Shown piece after piece: positions 1 to 12,000 of a stretch of DNA of 64,000 bases. How positions within the stretch are numbered: the stretch's first letter is position 1; every line of letters begins with the position of its first letter. This DNA comes from Phoronis australis (lineage: Eukaryota > Phoronida > Phoronidae). The notes beneath the pieces are model-generated. The model did no database searches. It saw only the letters and a program-made list of their open reading frames with translations, and had not been told where the DNA came from. The stretch lies in assembly GCA_002633005.1 (NCBI GenBank), contig NMRA01000407.1:347162-411161 (forward strand). Direction: 5' to 3'. Position numbers and translations under genes: made by a program.

Positions 1-7
1 CAATGAA

Positions 8-271
8 ATGGCGTGTGAGGGTGGAGCTACATGTGTATATAAAATACCATCAATTTTAATGTTAGTTGCAATGTTTGGTTTTCATGAAAATGTGCCTGTG
101 TCCATCTTAGCAATAGGGCTGTTTAGTGTAGTGTCTGTCACCATCATTATGGGATTTGGAGCCGCAAACACTAAAGACCAGAAATGCACACTCACATCAA
201 ATGACCCAAAATTTCCGGGGAGGGGGGTCTTGAATACTTTTCCTCTTCGGGTAACCACAAGGGCATTTTAG
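8..271 (+). CDS. Unassigned hydrophobic open frame, possible exon
   Basis: This is an 87-codon open frame at the very edge of the window. Residues about 13-50 form two hydrophobic stretches separated by a short polar FHEN segment, which looks like a pair of membrane helices. A second + strand frame begins after an acceptor-like tttttagttacag near 456 and runs to a stop at about 597. It includes the segment NVNIALGVCASWG, which also looks membrane-like. The two could be the last exons of a multi-pass membrane protein whose gene starts before the window. I do not recognise the family, and no clean donor joins the two pieces. The frame could also be chance. Confidence 0.22.
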   Translation: MACEGGATCVYKIPSILMLVAMFGFHENVPVSILAIGLFSVVSVTIIMGFGAANTKDQKCTLTSNDPKFPGRGVLNTFPLRVTTRAF

Positions 272-455
272 GACTTGTGCTTATGTGTGTGGCAACAATA
301 GCTACACCCACTGCATGCTTTCAGGGATTTGAGAAGGATTGAAACCGACCACGTCAAAAGCTCACTGATAATTTCAAAGTGCTTTTAGTTAATAATTTAA
401 AGTACTATGTAAAATTTGGCATAATTATTCTTATTATTTTTAGTTACAGCATTAT

Positions 456-597
456 TTGACTGCATGGGTAAAAAATGTCAACATTGCGCTTGGAGTGTGT
501 GCAAGTTGGGGCACCTTTACTACGAATGGCCATATTATGAATAGCAGTGCCTCACATGTGTTACGTTTCAGCTTCCCGTTTGATTTCGAGCAGTCAT
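456..597 (+). CDS. Possible terminal exon of an unassigned membrane protein
   Basis: Following a pyrimidine-rich acceptor (ttattatttttagttacag), about 46 codons stay open to a TAA. They encode a moderately hydrophobic segment with several W, C and aromatic residues. It would suit the final exon of the gene hinted at by the open frame at 8-271. No homologue is recognised and codon bias cannot be judged at this length. Treat it as a guess. Confidence 0.15.
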
Positions 598-2470
598 AAG
601 CACCGAATGGAATACCGTATGCCTGGAAATTTTGTTTGACCTACACAAGACACAAAGGCACAACAATTACATCTAGGCAATTGAAATTGTCAAACTGCGT
701 AAACTATAATGAAAAAATCAATAAAATTGAAAGAGAAATAACGACCGGTCTAGAAAATCATAAACTCTTCTTAGCAAAATTACAGTAATTAAGGTTTTCT
801 TGTTTCCTAAGCAGGTTCATTTGCTCCTTGTTTTGCAATCACTATCCAGACAATCAATTAAATGTCTTATATTTTGCCAGAATCATTTAGCATGGCAAAA
901 ATGATAAAAGTGAACTGAAATGAGGATGTTGTAAAATGATTCATATTCTGGCACACTGAAAAGGAAGATGTTCAATATCAGCCAATTTAGTGCAAAAGCA
1001 TATAAATGTTAATAAAGCAGCAGTTTTTATAAGTGTTGATATAAAAAGATATTACCTAATATAGACTGATTTGATTGACTCAGACAGATATTTTATGTCT
1101 TACGCATCATTTTATTACAAATATAGTTGTTACAACTGCTAATTCATTGTGTGTGCGTGCCTGCATGTGTGTTGATTGCTCGAGTACTAGTTTTCTGTGC
1201 TGTAAGATGGCGTGTTGTATTGATATTAAAGGATATGGTGGTAGATTTGAGCGCCCCTTTTATCAAGGTGTGTTGAGGTGTCAAGTTGCATTTCAGGCCT
1301 CAACTGTAACAGTCATGTTTCAAAAGGGATCATATCACAGTAAGTTTACCTAATGCATGTAGCTTATTGATTGAGTTGTAATAAAGTATACATAACAGCA
1401 TTTCATCATTGTTGCATACTATTGCTTTTGTCTTTATTAACAGTGGTGAACATATTAATTAATGGGCTTTTCACCAGTAATGAATGGGAATTGTATTTTG
1501 TATCTTCATTTTGTTTCTAGTTTGCACTTTACCAATACAAATACAAGAGAGGAGTCAATCCCTCCTTTTCTTTTCACACGACCAAGTCTATCATCACAGT
1601 CATGGTTTCTCCCCATCATTTATTCTAAAATTTTTCATTTGAAAGATTCCACAAATATGAAGTTTTCTGTAGGCATTCCATATTTCCAAAAAAGATTAGG
1701 AAATACTGCTAATTAACATATATACTCCTAATTAATTTAATGCAAAATTTTACAAAAAAAACAACAGAAAATTAGCTAAAAAGTGGGACAGTCAAATTTA
1801 TGTTCTTGATTCATCCAAGTAGTGGATGAGAGTTTATGCTTGCTCCCTTAATTTTACTAACAATTTAAAATTAAAGTGGTTTCAGATTACTTTTTTTCAT
1901 CGAATTATCCCCAAAAACTACTTTCTGGTCAACAATCTCTTTTACATTTTGCAAAAAAAAACAGAGAAATTAACATATCTTTACCAACTAAGATTAAAAC
2001 ATGGAGCAATTTATGGACTGCTATAATTCAATTGCTAATTTCAAAAATCCAAAACTTACTTATTCTCTCCTCAAGAAATGTAATTGTCTTTTTTTGGTAA
2101 AGTACATTAATCAGATAGAATTAATTCAATCATTTGTTTGGAAAAGTATTACATTAACCAACAATGACTTATTATGATAGTCATCCTCCACATTAACTGT
2201 TTAGGAAGGAACCTTACTTTGTGCTGGAGGCAATTAATATGAAATATTAAGTTAGTAGACGGCTCTTCTTTTTGTTTGATTGTTACATGCAGTATCTGGT
2301 CTCAAAATGTACTTTTGTTTGTGCGAGCATTAAGGTGTGTCTGTGTCTGGGTGGATGGGTGGATGCGTCAAATAGTCATACTCTCCTTCATCTGTATATG
2401 ATATTAGTGTCTATCTCTTATAGAGGTAAAAGTATTTAGTTAACAATTTAATCAATGTTGAATGCTCAAT

Positions 2471-2606
2471 ATAGATTATTACATGGCCAAGTCGTTATCC
2501 CCTGTTACCTAGAGCCCGAGTGGATTTTGTAGAATTATCACCCTCGGGCGATAATTCTCCAAGAGGGTTCTAGATAAGGGGAATAACGACTCATGTAATA
2601 ATCTAT
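2471..2606. mobile_element. Foldback MITE with long inverted ends (136 bp)
   Basis: The left end (atagattattacatg, then agtcgttatccc) is repeated inverted at the right end (gggaataacgact, then catgtaataatctat). The arms are about 45 bp each with few mismatches, so nearly the whole element folds into one hairpin. No coding capacity. It looks like a non-autonomous DNA transposon. The flanking bases are too AT-rich to define a target-site duplication. Confidence 0.7.
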
Positions 2607-3150
2607 TCATACCACATACTGAACGAGAAACATTGCAATGAATCGATCTACCTTTCTCGACTCGCCTCGGCTTTGTAACTACTTTCTATGTCAGAGGCTA
2701 GGGGTCGGAGGTCGTGACCTTTTAAGAAAAGCCGAGCTATTTTTGTCAAATAATGCTTTTACTCAAACCAATTGAAAAATAAAACAAAATAGAAATAAAG
2801 TGAATCTATAAATTAAGGTTTAGCAACTATTATAGCTTACTACACATTTTATCATGCTAAGCTTCGACCGGGAAAATATCGTCTGCTAAAGTAGGTTACC
2901 ACTAGTAACTGGCTATAATGCTCAAGTCAAAGGATTCCGACGACACGATACCCGCATTCAAAGTGGAGATCGGTGATTTACAAAGTGAGAGAATGCGAGA
3001 CAAAAATTTCACTGAATTCAAAAATCGTTTTTATGAAAATTATGCATCTTATTTTTCATAACGTATAATTGTCGGTGCAATGCCCTTTGCTGAACATGCG
3101 ATTGTTGCGCGTGCTCATTTAAGAATTCTATTTCACGTTCGATGACGTCA

Positions 3151-3221
3151 GCCGCTGAGTGGTGTAGTGGTAAAGTCGGCAACTCGAAACTTGTGAGGCC
3201 CGGGTTCGAATCCGGCCTCGG
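3151..3221 (+). repeat. tRNA-like sequence, pseudo-tRNA or tRNA-derived SINE head
   Basis: The stretch contains an A-box-like segment (gagtggtgtagtggtaaa) and a perfect B-box core (gggttcgaatcc), spaced as in a tRNA gene. The T stem has mismatches and the acceptor arms pair poorly, so a functional tRNA is unlikely. A tRNA-derived SINE head or a decayed tRNA gene explains it best. The downstream 150 bases show no obvious SINE body. Confidence 0.5.
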
Positions 3222-4058
3222 TTTCCCGCCAAAATGTTATTTCACTAGTGAGATAACTGGGTTATTACACAGTTGTATCTGCCATTCAAGGCTAACAGTG
3301 TGGTATAAAATACGATATTCATTCAAAGAAAGTATTAATGTGATTTCGATCATATGGTTCTCTAAAACTGGTCTCGAAATGTCATGTTCTTGACTCACGA
3401 GATGTGGTTTGTGGGCTTAGAAACAACCGACAGTTGGTTGCTTGTGAGATCATGCTTTCAACCCATGATGACAAATTGTAGAGTCTGGTCTCAAGCAAAA
3501 ACAAAGTTAACGCTCATTTTTTCCAAGACAATAAATCAACTCCAACTTGATTAAGGAACAATGTGACACCAAGTTCTTGATGATAAATAGTCTAAATGAA
3601 AAAGTTAGTTTTCATGACAGAAAATGAATTTATCACCATTTTAATAGTAAAAAATATAAAAGATAACTACAATGAAAAAAATTGTTATGCTATATTTTGT
3701 GTGATACAACTTAATTTGTAAGAGAATGGAGACTAAAAGGATACTAAGCCCTGTTATGGTCATTTCACACAGAACAAGTTTCATCAGCGGCTATCTACAA
3801 TATGCACTGATTTCACATGAGATATAAAAACCATTTTAAATACATCCTCATTGCGTCACAAAGTGGTTTTTGCGGTTCAAGGTAGGCGTCTTTGAACACA
3901 GCTCAGACAATCATATTTCGTGATTTAGCGCACCTTGTGTGGATTCTACAAACTCGATTAGATCTATTGAACATTGATAATCTTACAAAGCATCATTTTT
4001 CAAAGACTTAAATGAGCTAGACCCAAGCTCTCATAGTTTGCAAAGATGTGTCACTTAC

Positions 4059-6441
4059 CAAAGAGATCCAAATGCAAAGCATGCTGTCGCCAGAGGTATA
4101 CCAACAGGGCACTCTTTTTCCCAGTCATCTGAGCTGATCTTTTTTACACATGACAAGTATACAATAAAGAACAGAGCTATGAGGATTGTCATGCTGATGA
4201 GGGCAACACCAGCATGCAGCCACTCACTGAAAAATTAAAGATAGCAGTGTCAGTGTGTGCATGCTCTCATTACTGTTATGTAAGACCCTAGAAAAATGTC
4301 CAGTTTGACTACTTTTGGAACGTCCTATGTCAGAAATGGCAACTGATCAGATCGAGAAGAAACTTTCAGATGTTATGCAAAATGATGTGTTCTGAAAAAA
4401 CCTGATAAGAATTATGTCCTCGACATCAAAGATAAGAACCATGACACCCAAAACATGACCTCGAAGACCAAGACACAGCCGAAGACACTTAATTAAAAAC
4501 TTGCGTGTGACAGTCTTAGCTACAACCAGACTTTTGACCTCTGATAAAATGGGCCGTATAATAAATTACGTACCGTTTAACAACTGGATCGTACATTACA
4601 GCAATGTAGAAATCAGTGAAGTGGAAAACAGCAATGGATGACAAGAGCCAGAAGATGTTAGACAAGCTGTAACGGCTCTCTGGCTCCTGTGTCTCCTCTA
4701 ATCGCCTTTTTGCTTCTTCTTCTGAGACTATAATTAAAGTGAGGTGTGATATGACTCAAATTAACCAAAATTCTGAAATTAACGCGACATTTTGCTGAAC
4801 AAACGAGGATTCACAACCGACATAAATTTAGCAACATCATCTAAATGCCAACAATTTCTCTCAAGCTCAATGAAATGAATTTTTTCCTTAATGACAAAAA
4901 ACTGTATAATTATTAAAAGAACAATCTATTGCAGAATAGTTGTAACCAATGAACAATAAAGTATGTCATGAGAAATAAAACAAAACAGGTAGCATATTTG
5001 CAATCATTTTCATTTCATTTACAAAATAAAAAGTCAAGTACTTTTCACAAGTTCTGCAACAAAGTTTAATCCAATATTAAAGCTTTTATCTCATTCTTTT
5101 AAAATTATGTATGCCCCCCAATTTTTTAAATAACTGCAATATTTCATAAGTTTGGAGAATTTGTCACAATTTTAGTGTTTTCAGGAGCTATCACTGATAA
5201 TTTAAGAATGCGCAAGCACCAAAACAATGATTGTATGTCTCTCCTTTGTAGTAACAAGTGGGTATTTTTTCAGCCAAATATGGCAAGGAGAGGTGCAACT
5301 GAAACTGACAGTTTGTTACCCAGAGGTACACGTTAGCTAGAATTCTTGAGAGACAGGCACACTGGCCAAGGAAGTCTGGATTATATCAGTTGGGAATTGG
5401 GTTTTAAGCCCAGCTTGGGCATTTAAAAGTGTAAATTTGGTGGAAATTTTTGGGTTTTGGGTTGGGTGTTAATCAAGACAAGTAGGGTAAGGCTTAAATA
5501 TGAAGAATTAAGAATAATTTAGATTGAACAAAGCAAAAAAATAAAAACATGTCAGTAATGGAAATAGTTTTACTAATAGTAATAGGATGCCCCAGACCAC
5601 TCTACAGAATGGTCGTGATGTAATCTCAGGCACTTCAGGAACTATAAACTGGACATGTTATTATCACTGACATGAGTTGGAGAAAGCTTCGATTTCAGTA
5701 GAAGCAAGCCTTTATTTGAGTAGGAGCAAGCCTTGATTTGAGTAGTGACAAAATAACGCATCAGCTTTTTGGGAAGATTTTAGTGCTTTGACAGCGAATT
5801 TGTTGCGAACTTGCTGGAGCAGGATACCGTGGTAAGGCGTGGTACTGAGAAAAAAGAACATTTGCTCATGGTTTGTTGAACCCGTTTTGTGTAAATTTAT
5901 TGTGTTTTGTGTTTGACACAGACAGCTGAAATGAAGCACCTGTCTAATTTCTAGTCCTTAGTGTCATACCTTGAAGTATATTTGTAGAGAATTGGGGACG
6001 ATCAGATGCTGAGCCTGGCTGAGGACGCCTGTCAAGGTGGTTGCAGCCGTAAATAAAATGCGTGACGTAAATTGGTCCCAGATTGACATGCTTCGAGTTA
6101 TTCCAGAAGTGCCTGTTGGGTGACCATATTGGATAACAGTTGTGCACCTTTCTCTTTCTTTTAGAATATTTTCGAGGGGCTGATTACGGATGCCTGTGGT
6201 TGAAAATAGGGACCCCCGCGGCCCGGGGCAATAGACAGAGGATATCCGACCAGTGCGGTTGTTAAAACATCGATGTAACTTTCATAGAAGAAAATTTAAA
6301 TGCATGTCACGAGACACATCGTACAAATAAAATACTACCTCCCATGAACGATTCCTTCATTCGTTTTTGAACTCTCCTTCGCAGTTCACTATCAGAAATC
6401 CCATGATGTCCTAGAGTTTGTTTTGGTTCACCGTCCTCCAT
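4059..6441 (-). CDS. TMEM128: TMEM128-like transmembrane protein, three exons, 3' end missing
   Basis: Three exons on the minus strand are joined by consensus splice sites and consistent phase: 6339-6441 (ATG at 6441), 4574-4727 and 4059-4226. They give 141 codons plus two bases. The N-terminal ~55 residues are charged and hydrophilic (SEEEAKRRLEETQE). A first membrane helix lies around residues 57-78 (SNIFWLLSSIAVFHFTDFY), a second around 90-110 after EWLHAG, and a third begins near 128 (VGIPLATACFAFGSLW). The order and the motifs W-x2-SIxV-(Y/H)-(Y/F)-xDF, I-A-x-(F/Y)-x-IVYL and P-x2-I-P-x-(A/T)-T-A match human TMEM128, a four-helix ER membrane protein of poorly known function. The last exon (fourth helix) should lie below 4059 and begin by completing a TG|G codon. 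I searched and could not find it. The assignment is by family resemblance remembered from the human protein. Confidence 0.78.
5740..6200. repeat. Dispersed repeat, inverted relative to the copy at 7050-7330
   Basis: Read on the minus strand this stretch shares extended similarity with 7050-7330 on the plus strand. Shared landmarks are a run ending in acacaataaatttacacaaaa, then the caacaaaccatgag segment, then caagttcgcaa, and an end containing gatcgtcccc. Neither copy has a long conserved frame, so the small open frames here are probably repeat shadows. It appears to be a mobile-element copy of unknown class. The pair flanks the first exon of the TMEM128-like gene. Confidence 0.55.
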
Positions 6442-7049
6442 TTTGAAGTTAGCACAAGAAATCTAGTCTATCAATAGTTTCCCATTACAAGTTATTTACT
6501 TATATTGTTTTCCAAATGACATTCTATACAAATAAAAAAATTTTATTGTATATTAGCGTATTTTATAAGAATTATAAACATGAAACTAGTCGCTTGTTCT
6601 TCCAGGTATTTGTACTAAATCAAATTACAAAACGGTCTTTCAAAGGTCAAGGACGCGTCTTGTTGTTACTGCTTTGCTGGCGCTGATCTGGGGTTCAGGT
6701 ATTCAGAATTTTCAGTTTCATATTCAGACAAAATTTTTGCAGTACTTCACATTAACTGAAATATATAAATCTTTCACGTCCTATGTGACATATTTAGCTG
6801 TTCATTTATCTACTGATTTTGATTGTGAGATGTAGGTCTGTCTCAACCAGTGGCAGTGCCTCCAGTCCAGTGCCTCACTCAGCTGTCTGACGTTGGGTTA
6901 GTAGAATTACATCATCCTTTTGATAAGGTTCTACGCTTAGTGTTTATTTATCTGCAAGTAGTTAAAATGGGTCATGAATTCATGTCTTGACTGTTGTCTT
7001 AGTGTCTGTGTTATTGAAATGCATTCTGATTTTTTTCTCAAATCTTGTC

Positions 7050-7330
7050 AAAAATCCAGTTAGAAACCACAGGCGTCCTCAGCTTCTGATCGTCCCCAGT
7101 ACACTATATAATACTACAAGGTATGGCACTCTGGACTAGAAATTCCATGGGTGCTTCACCTCAGCTGTCCATAGCAAACACAAAACTCAATAAATTTACA
7201 CAAAACAGACATTCAACAAACCATGAGGAATTGTTCTTTCTCCTAATACCATTTACGGTGTCCTGCTTCACCAAGTTCGCAAGAAATTCGCAGTCAAAGC
7301 TCAAAAATCTTCTCAAAAAGCCCATCTGGA
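7050..7330. repeat. Second, inverted copy of the 5740-6200 repeat
   Basis: This is homologous to the reverse complement of 5740-6200, with scattered substitutions and small indels. It lies upstream of the TMEM128-like gene and adjoins the foldback structures at 7326-7609. Confidence 0.55.
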
Positions 7331-7518
7331 GCAACTCCTTGGTCCCGCGAAGGCCAAGGACGATACAGAATTATCCGATGAGTTACGGTTGAATGGCAAT
7401 CGTCGATTTGTCACGGAAAGTTATGAAATCGAGACAAATCGGCAATTGCTGTTCATCCATAACTGATCAGATAATTCCATATCATCCTTGACCTTTGCGG
7501 GACCAAGGAGTTGCTCTG
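7326..7518. mobile_element. Foldback element, arms about 90 bp
   Basis: The left arm begins ggagcaactccttggtcccg and the right arm ends cgggaccaaggagttgctc. Pairing continues inward through ccaaggacgata/tatcatccttg and the attatc/gataat pair to a centre near 7420. Mismatches are few. It is a small non-autonomous palindromic element. Confidence 0.65.
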
Positions 7519-7542
7519 GACAGGTAAGAGAAGAAACCTCAG

Positions 7543-7609
7543 CCCCCCTGTCTGTTGAGGCTAGGATTCACGAGAGAATTGAGAATCCTAGCCTCAACAG
7601 ACAGGGGGG
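7543..7609. repeat. Perfect 27-bp-arm hairpin
   Basis: The arm at 7543-7569 (cccccctgtctgttgaggct, then aggattc) is the exact reverse complement of 7583-7609, around a 13-nt loop. Outside the perfect part the aacctca/tgaggtt segments extend the stem with a small bulge. The C-run at one end and G-run at the other suggest the ends of a tiny foldback element next to the one at 7326-7518. Confidence 0.7.
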
Positions 7610-9018
7610 GGGTTGAGGTTTATCTTACCTAGGACGTGGGACAGGGCGCTGAAGAGGATCCCGCGAAAACTGTGCGACAGATCACATGACGAGTCACGTG
7701 ACAACTCAGTGGTCTGATGAAGTCCTCGAGAGGACGACGTAACATAGCCATCTCTATATAACCGGGTTCTTATATTGGGAGTATTGCACTGTATCTTACT
7801 CACGAGAATTTTATTTAGACAATTTCACTGACAAGGATGGATAAATCTGTAGACAGATAGAATAACTGCTCTCAATAGACTTGGAATTTTAGTTATCTTA
7901 TACCCTGAGAATTAATTTGGTTAAGAATACATTACAGTCATGGCAGACTTTTTAAAAAACTGGCGGGTTTGTTCTGGCTTGGTTTGATAGTATATGATGC
8001 ACTAAGGTTGTTGGTAATACCACGTTATTGTCTTCAGCAAGAGCTGAGAGGGGGTGATTGGTCTGTCAAAAAGAATGTTGCCAAACTGGGTTTCCGCAGT
8101 TGAATACTTTATCCATTAACACATGAAATTGCAATAAACACATCAGATCAAGTATACAATTTCTGGATAAACTACAACACCTTGTCATTGGTGCACACCG
8201 TAGTTGTATAATCTCTTTGTGATTAATACTTTTATCAATAAAGCATTTCATGAAGTGATCAGTCTGATTGTAGCAAGGTTATGATTATGTAAGATGTTAT
8301 CAAATCAAGGTGCAGGTTTCAAGGTCAATAACACTGTGTCAGTCTTAATTTTAGATGTGAGTGAGGATATTGAGTTTGTGCACAGTGTCAACTGCATTTT
8401 CCAACTTTTGTTTCATTCATGCCATTTTTACATTTTTGTATTGTAAAGTGCCTACTAGTATTCTTTGTGCCTTTTAAAAAAGCTACATTCCATTTTATTG
8501 CGGACATAAGATTTTAACAACGTGAACTTTAAGTGCCTTGAGTGTGGTTGGTGTTCAGGTTCTATTGTAAGGTTTTTTGTGTGTGGTAAGAGCTTGCAGT
8601 GTGCGATAAGAGTTTGAGGTGTGTGGTAAGAGTTTTCCGTTTCAAGACACCTACAGGTGTTAAATGTGTCAAACTTGCTCTTTACTCAGATGAGAAACGA
8701 TTTTCAAATACACCACCTGGTGTTTAAATCAGAGAACTAAGGGTAAATCTGATGGACAGTGCCAGTGAATGGGAAGGGTGAATGGAGTTGTGGCTGAGTT
8801 GCGATAAACTAGAGTTCCTCGTGGAGTCGTGGTTTTTGTTGGAAAGTGACCTAAATTAAAAGTTGGTTTGTGTGAAAAATGGAAGGACTAGTACCTCTTC
8901 AACAAAATCCTATTGGGTTAGGTAGCAAGTTAAAGTCAGACTTTGGCCTGTTCTTCATTGTTGTCGTGGAAATGAACGTAATGCATGTTTACTTAATTCT
9001 TCTCTATTTCAGGAAAGA

Positions 9019-12000
9019 ATGTCTTCCACAGGTTTAGGTGAGTAAATGGCCAAGGTTTTGCCATGAACAGCACTGCTGTTCTCCATACAGTGTCTTGAAA
9101 TTCATGGATTGCTTTGTTACCAAGTTTTTTTTAATTTGTTAAACACAGCATTTCATTAAGTTAACACTTATCATCCTTAATTGGTAGTTTCTCCAATAGG
9201 ACTATCCAGTAAATCGTCTCGCTCAAGACATCGTCAGTGGCAATTTGTTCTTAATGGCCCCATCAGTAAAGCTAAAAGTTCATATTTAAACTGGAAATTT
9301 TGAGTTTTTATTCATTGTACACAGCATCTAGGGGCCGTCAAATGTGAACTTGGTTCAGAAACTCATTTGCATAAACCATAATGTATTCAAGCAGTTACAC
9401 CTCTCTTGAGTTCATTCAAAAGAATGGAAAAGTGGAAAGTGTCAAAATAAGTTTGAATTAGATTTTAGGTGGAAAGAACAGATCCTGGCTCCTAGTTGTT
9501 CTTAAAAACTCAATTTGCTACATTGCAGTGTTTGTGAAAAGTGGTTCTTGGGTTATATATATAATTTCACACTGCTATAGTGCAGGCCCTGATTTATTTT
9601 CGCAAACGTAAAACTCCAGTGAGTCCAGTCCTTTTTTCGTTTTGTAATTTTACAAATTTAAATAGCTTGAAGGTGCAGCACCAAAGTTTAGTGCGTAATA
9701 CGTAGATTTGTTATTTCAGCCGATACACACAGTTTGCCATATCGGATCAACTTAGATGAGCCTCGATATGATCAAAACACCTACGTGGGAAGGGCCAAGC
9801 ATTTCTTCATTACAACAAATCCGCTGAACTTGTTCTGTACCAGCGAGACACTTCGCAAGTCAAAGGAGCTTGTTCAGCAGTACAGGTTGAGTAATGTTCC
9901 CTGTCGTGTGTCAGAATTCTGGCCAGTGTAGATATTAATGCTCTGTATCGCGTTCTGGTTTCAATTACCTCCAAAATGGAATTTTTGGTTATTTTAAAGC
10001 AAAATCATAACGGCGTTATTGAGTCTTAACGTAGAGTTTTTGTTTAAAAAAATATTTAATGAAATTGGCTGGGGCATACTTTGCTATAAAAATACCTTTC
10101 TTGCTCATGAAAATTTGATTTAAAAAATGTGGTCATGTGACAATAATAAAGACATGATAGTGATTGTAGTAAGAAACATATTTTTAGAATCCTCGATCTT
10201 TCTCCTTTTAGAAAATATATACTTCTAATGGTTGATAAAGCATAGTGTTTTTGATGTTTGAGTTTAGAGTAGAGGTGATTTATTAAGGTCCTAGATAGTT
10301 TAAGGTTATGTAGGACCCTATAAAAAAGTTGCATTTTGGTCAACTTTGGAACTGTTCTCCAAAACGCTTATAGGAATTGTTTTTAAAATGTCTCAATTTT
10401 GCATGAGGGACTATCATAAAATAGGACTTATATAATTTTTGTGAAAAAAAGTTGCTTAAAATGAAAATGAAACGATAAATTAAAAATCTGAATCAGCGCT
10501 TTTGAGAGTTTATCTTGAACATTACAAAATTTGGTCATGAAATTGATGCTGTTGTTTCGTTATGATGCACCTTTCTGTTTTGCTAAATTTTACGAAAAAA
10601 TGTGGTCACGTGACCTTATTAATGGCAAACTGTTGCTGAGTTAAAGCCTAAAGTTTTGTAGATATTTTGCTAAGTGTATACACTTGTCATTATGGTCCTA
10701 CATAATGGAAACGATTGTCAAGGCATGGTCCTACATAATGGAAACGATTGTCAAGGCATGGTCCTACATAATGGAAACGATTGTCAGGGCATGGTCCTAC
10801 ATAATGGAAACGATTATCAGAGCATGGTCCTACATAATGGAAACAATTGTCAAGGCATGGTCCTACATAATGGAAACGATTGTCAGAGCATGGTCCTACA
10901 TAATGGAAACAATTGTCAAGGCATGGTCCTACATAATGGAAACGATTGTCAAGGCATGATCCTACATAATGGAAATGATTGTCAAGGCAGTTCACATGAA
11001 CCCTATTTTAAATAGACAATGCTTTTTGACTTTCATGTATGGAGCTTCAAGCTGATCAACAAAAAATATTGTCAAAAGTTAGACCAGTAGTGGTTTGAGT
11101 GAGACTATGTGCCTTTAAACTGAGACAAAACATATCTCAAATGGTTTCATCTAAAAGTACCACTCATGAGCTAGAGGTTTTAATTCTCCTTATTTCAAAA
11201 CTTGCAGGTTAATGCCCATGCCCGGGTAGTCGCCCATCCCCATCTTTTGCCAAATTTTGATGTAAGCGCCCACTGTTCGGGTAATCACTGCCCTCCACTT
11301 TGCGCAAATTTCAGCTTTGTCGGGTAATCACCCATCCCCAACGTACTGCTAAAACAACTTGAGCTTGGACTTGTGCTTTTGTTTGCAGCTTTGCCTCGGG
11401 CTCAGATGTCAGAGGTCAGTGTTTGAGGAAACATGGCATGCTTATGTCCGATAGTCTGGCAAAGTGCATTTGTGCTGCAACTACCTCTTGTTAAACTTAT
11501 TAACTGGTCTCTTGTTAAATTAATGTAGGCCAATTCTGTAGATTATTACAGGACTGGCATTTTTCTGCTACGAGATTAGTTATCGTTCAGTAATGATGTC
11601 GATCAGACTGTGAAGTTATTCGCGTGTGCAAGTTGTACGCACGGAGCACGTGATTGTGCTAGATTTATCTCGGGTCGACCCAGGTTTAAATTGAGCAATT
11701 AATCACACCCCCTCTTGCAAAGTTTAGGTCGGGCCAGGAACGAATTGTCCATGTTTTAATTAAGGAAACGAAATGTAGCCACGTTCACTGATCTGAAACA
11801 GTACATTCTGATACGGTAAGTGGACTGCTATTCGAGTTTCATAAAGTTCCACGGTATGACATTTTGCAGTACGCAAATATATTTGAAAACATCTGAGTTT
11901 TTAGCAATGTTCTCGCGAAATCACCCTTTCAAAGTCCTGTTTTTGTTTGAGCCGTGAGCAACTTTGTGGTTGTCGGGTTCCGCTGATTGACCAAATTTAG

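Noticed and set aside
3142-3221. Functional tRNA gene
   Set aside because: The B box is perfect but the T stem and acceptor stem mispair, so a pseudo-tRNA or SINE is more likely.
10674-11015. Repetitive open frames on both strands with an 11-residue period
   Set aside because: They are by-products of a 33-bp minisatellite in an intron; all registers stay open together.
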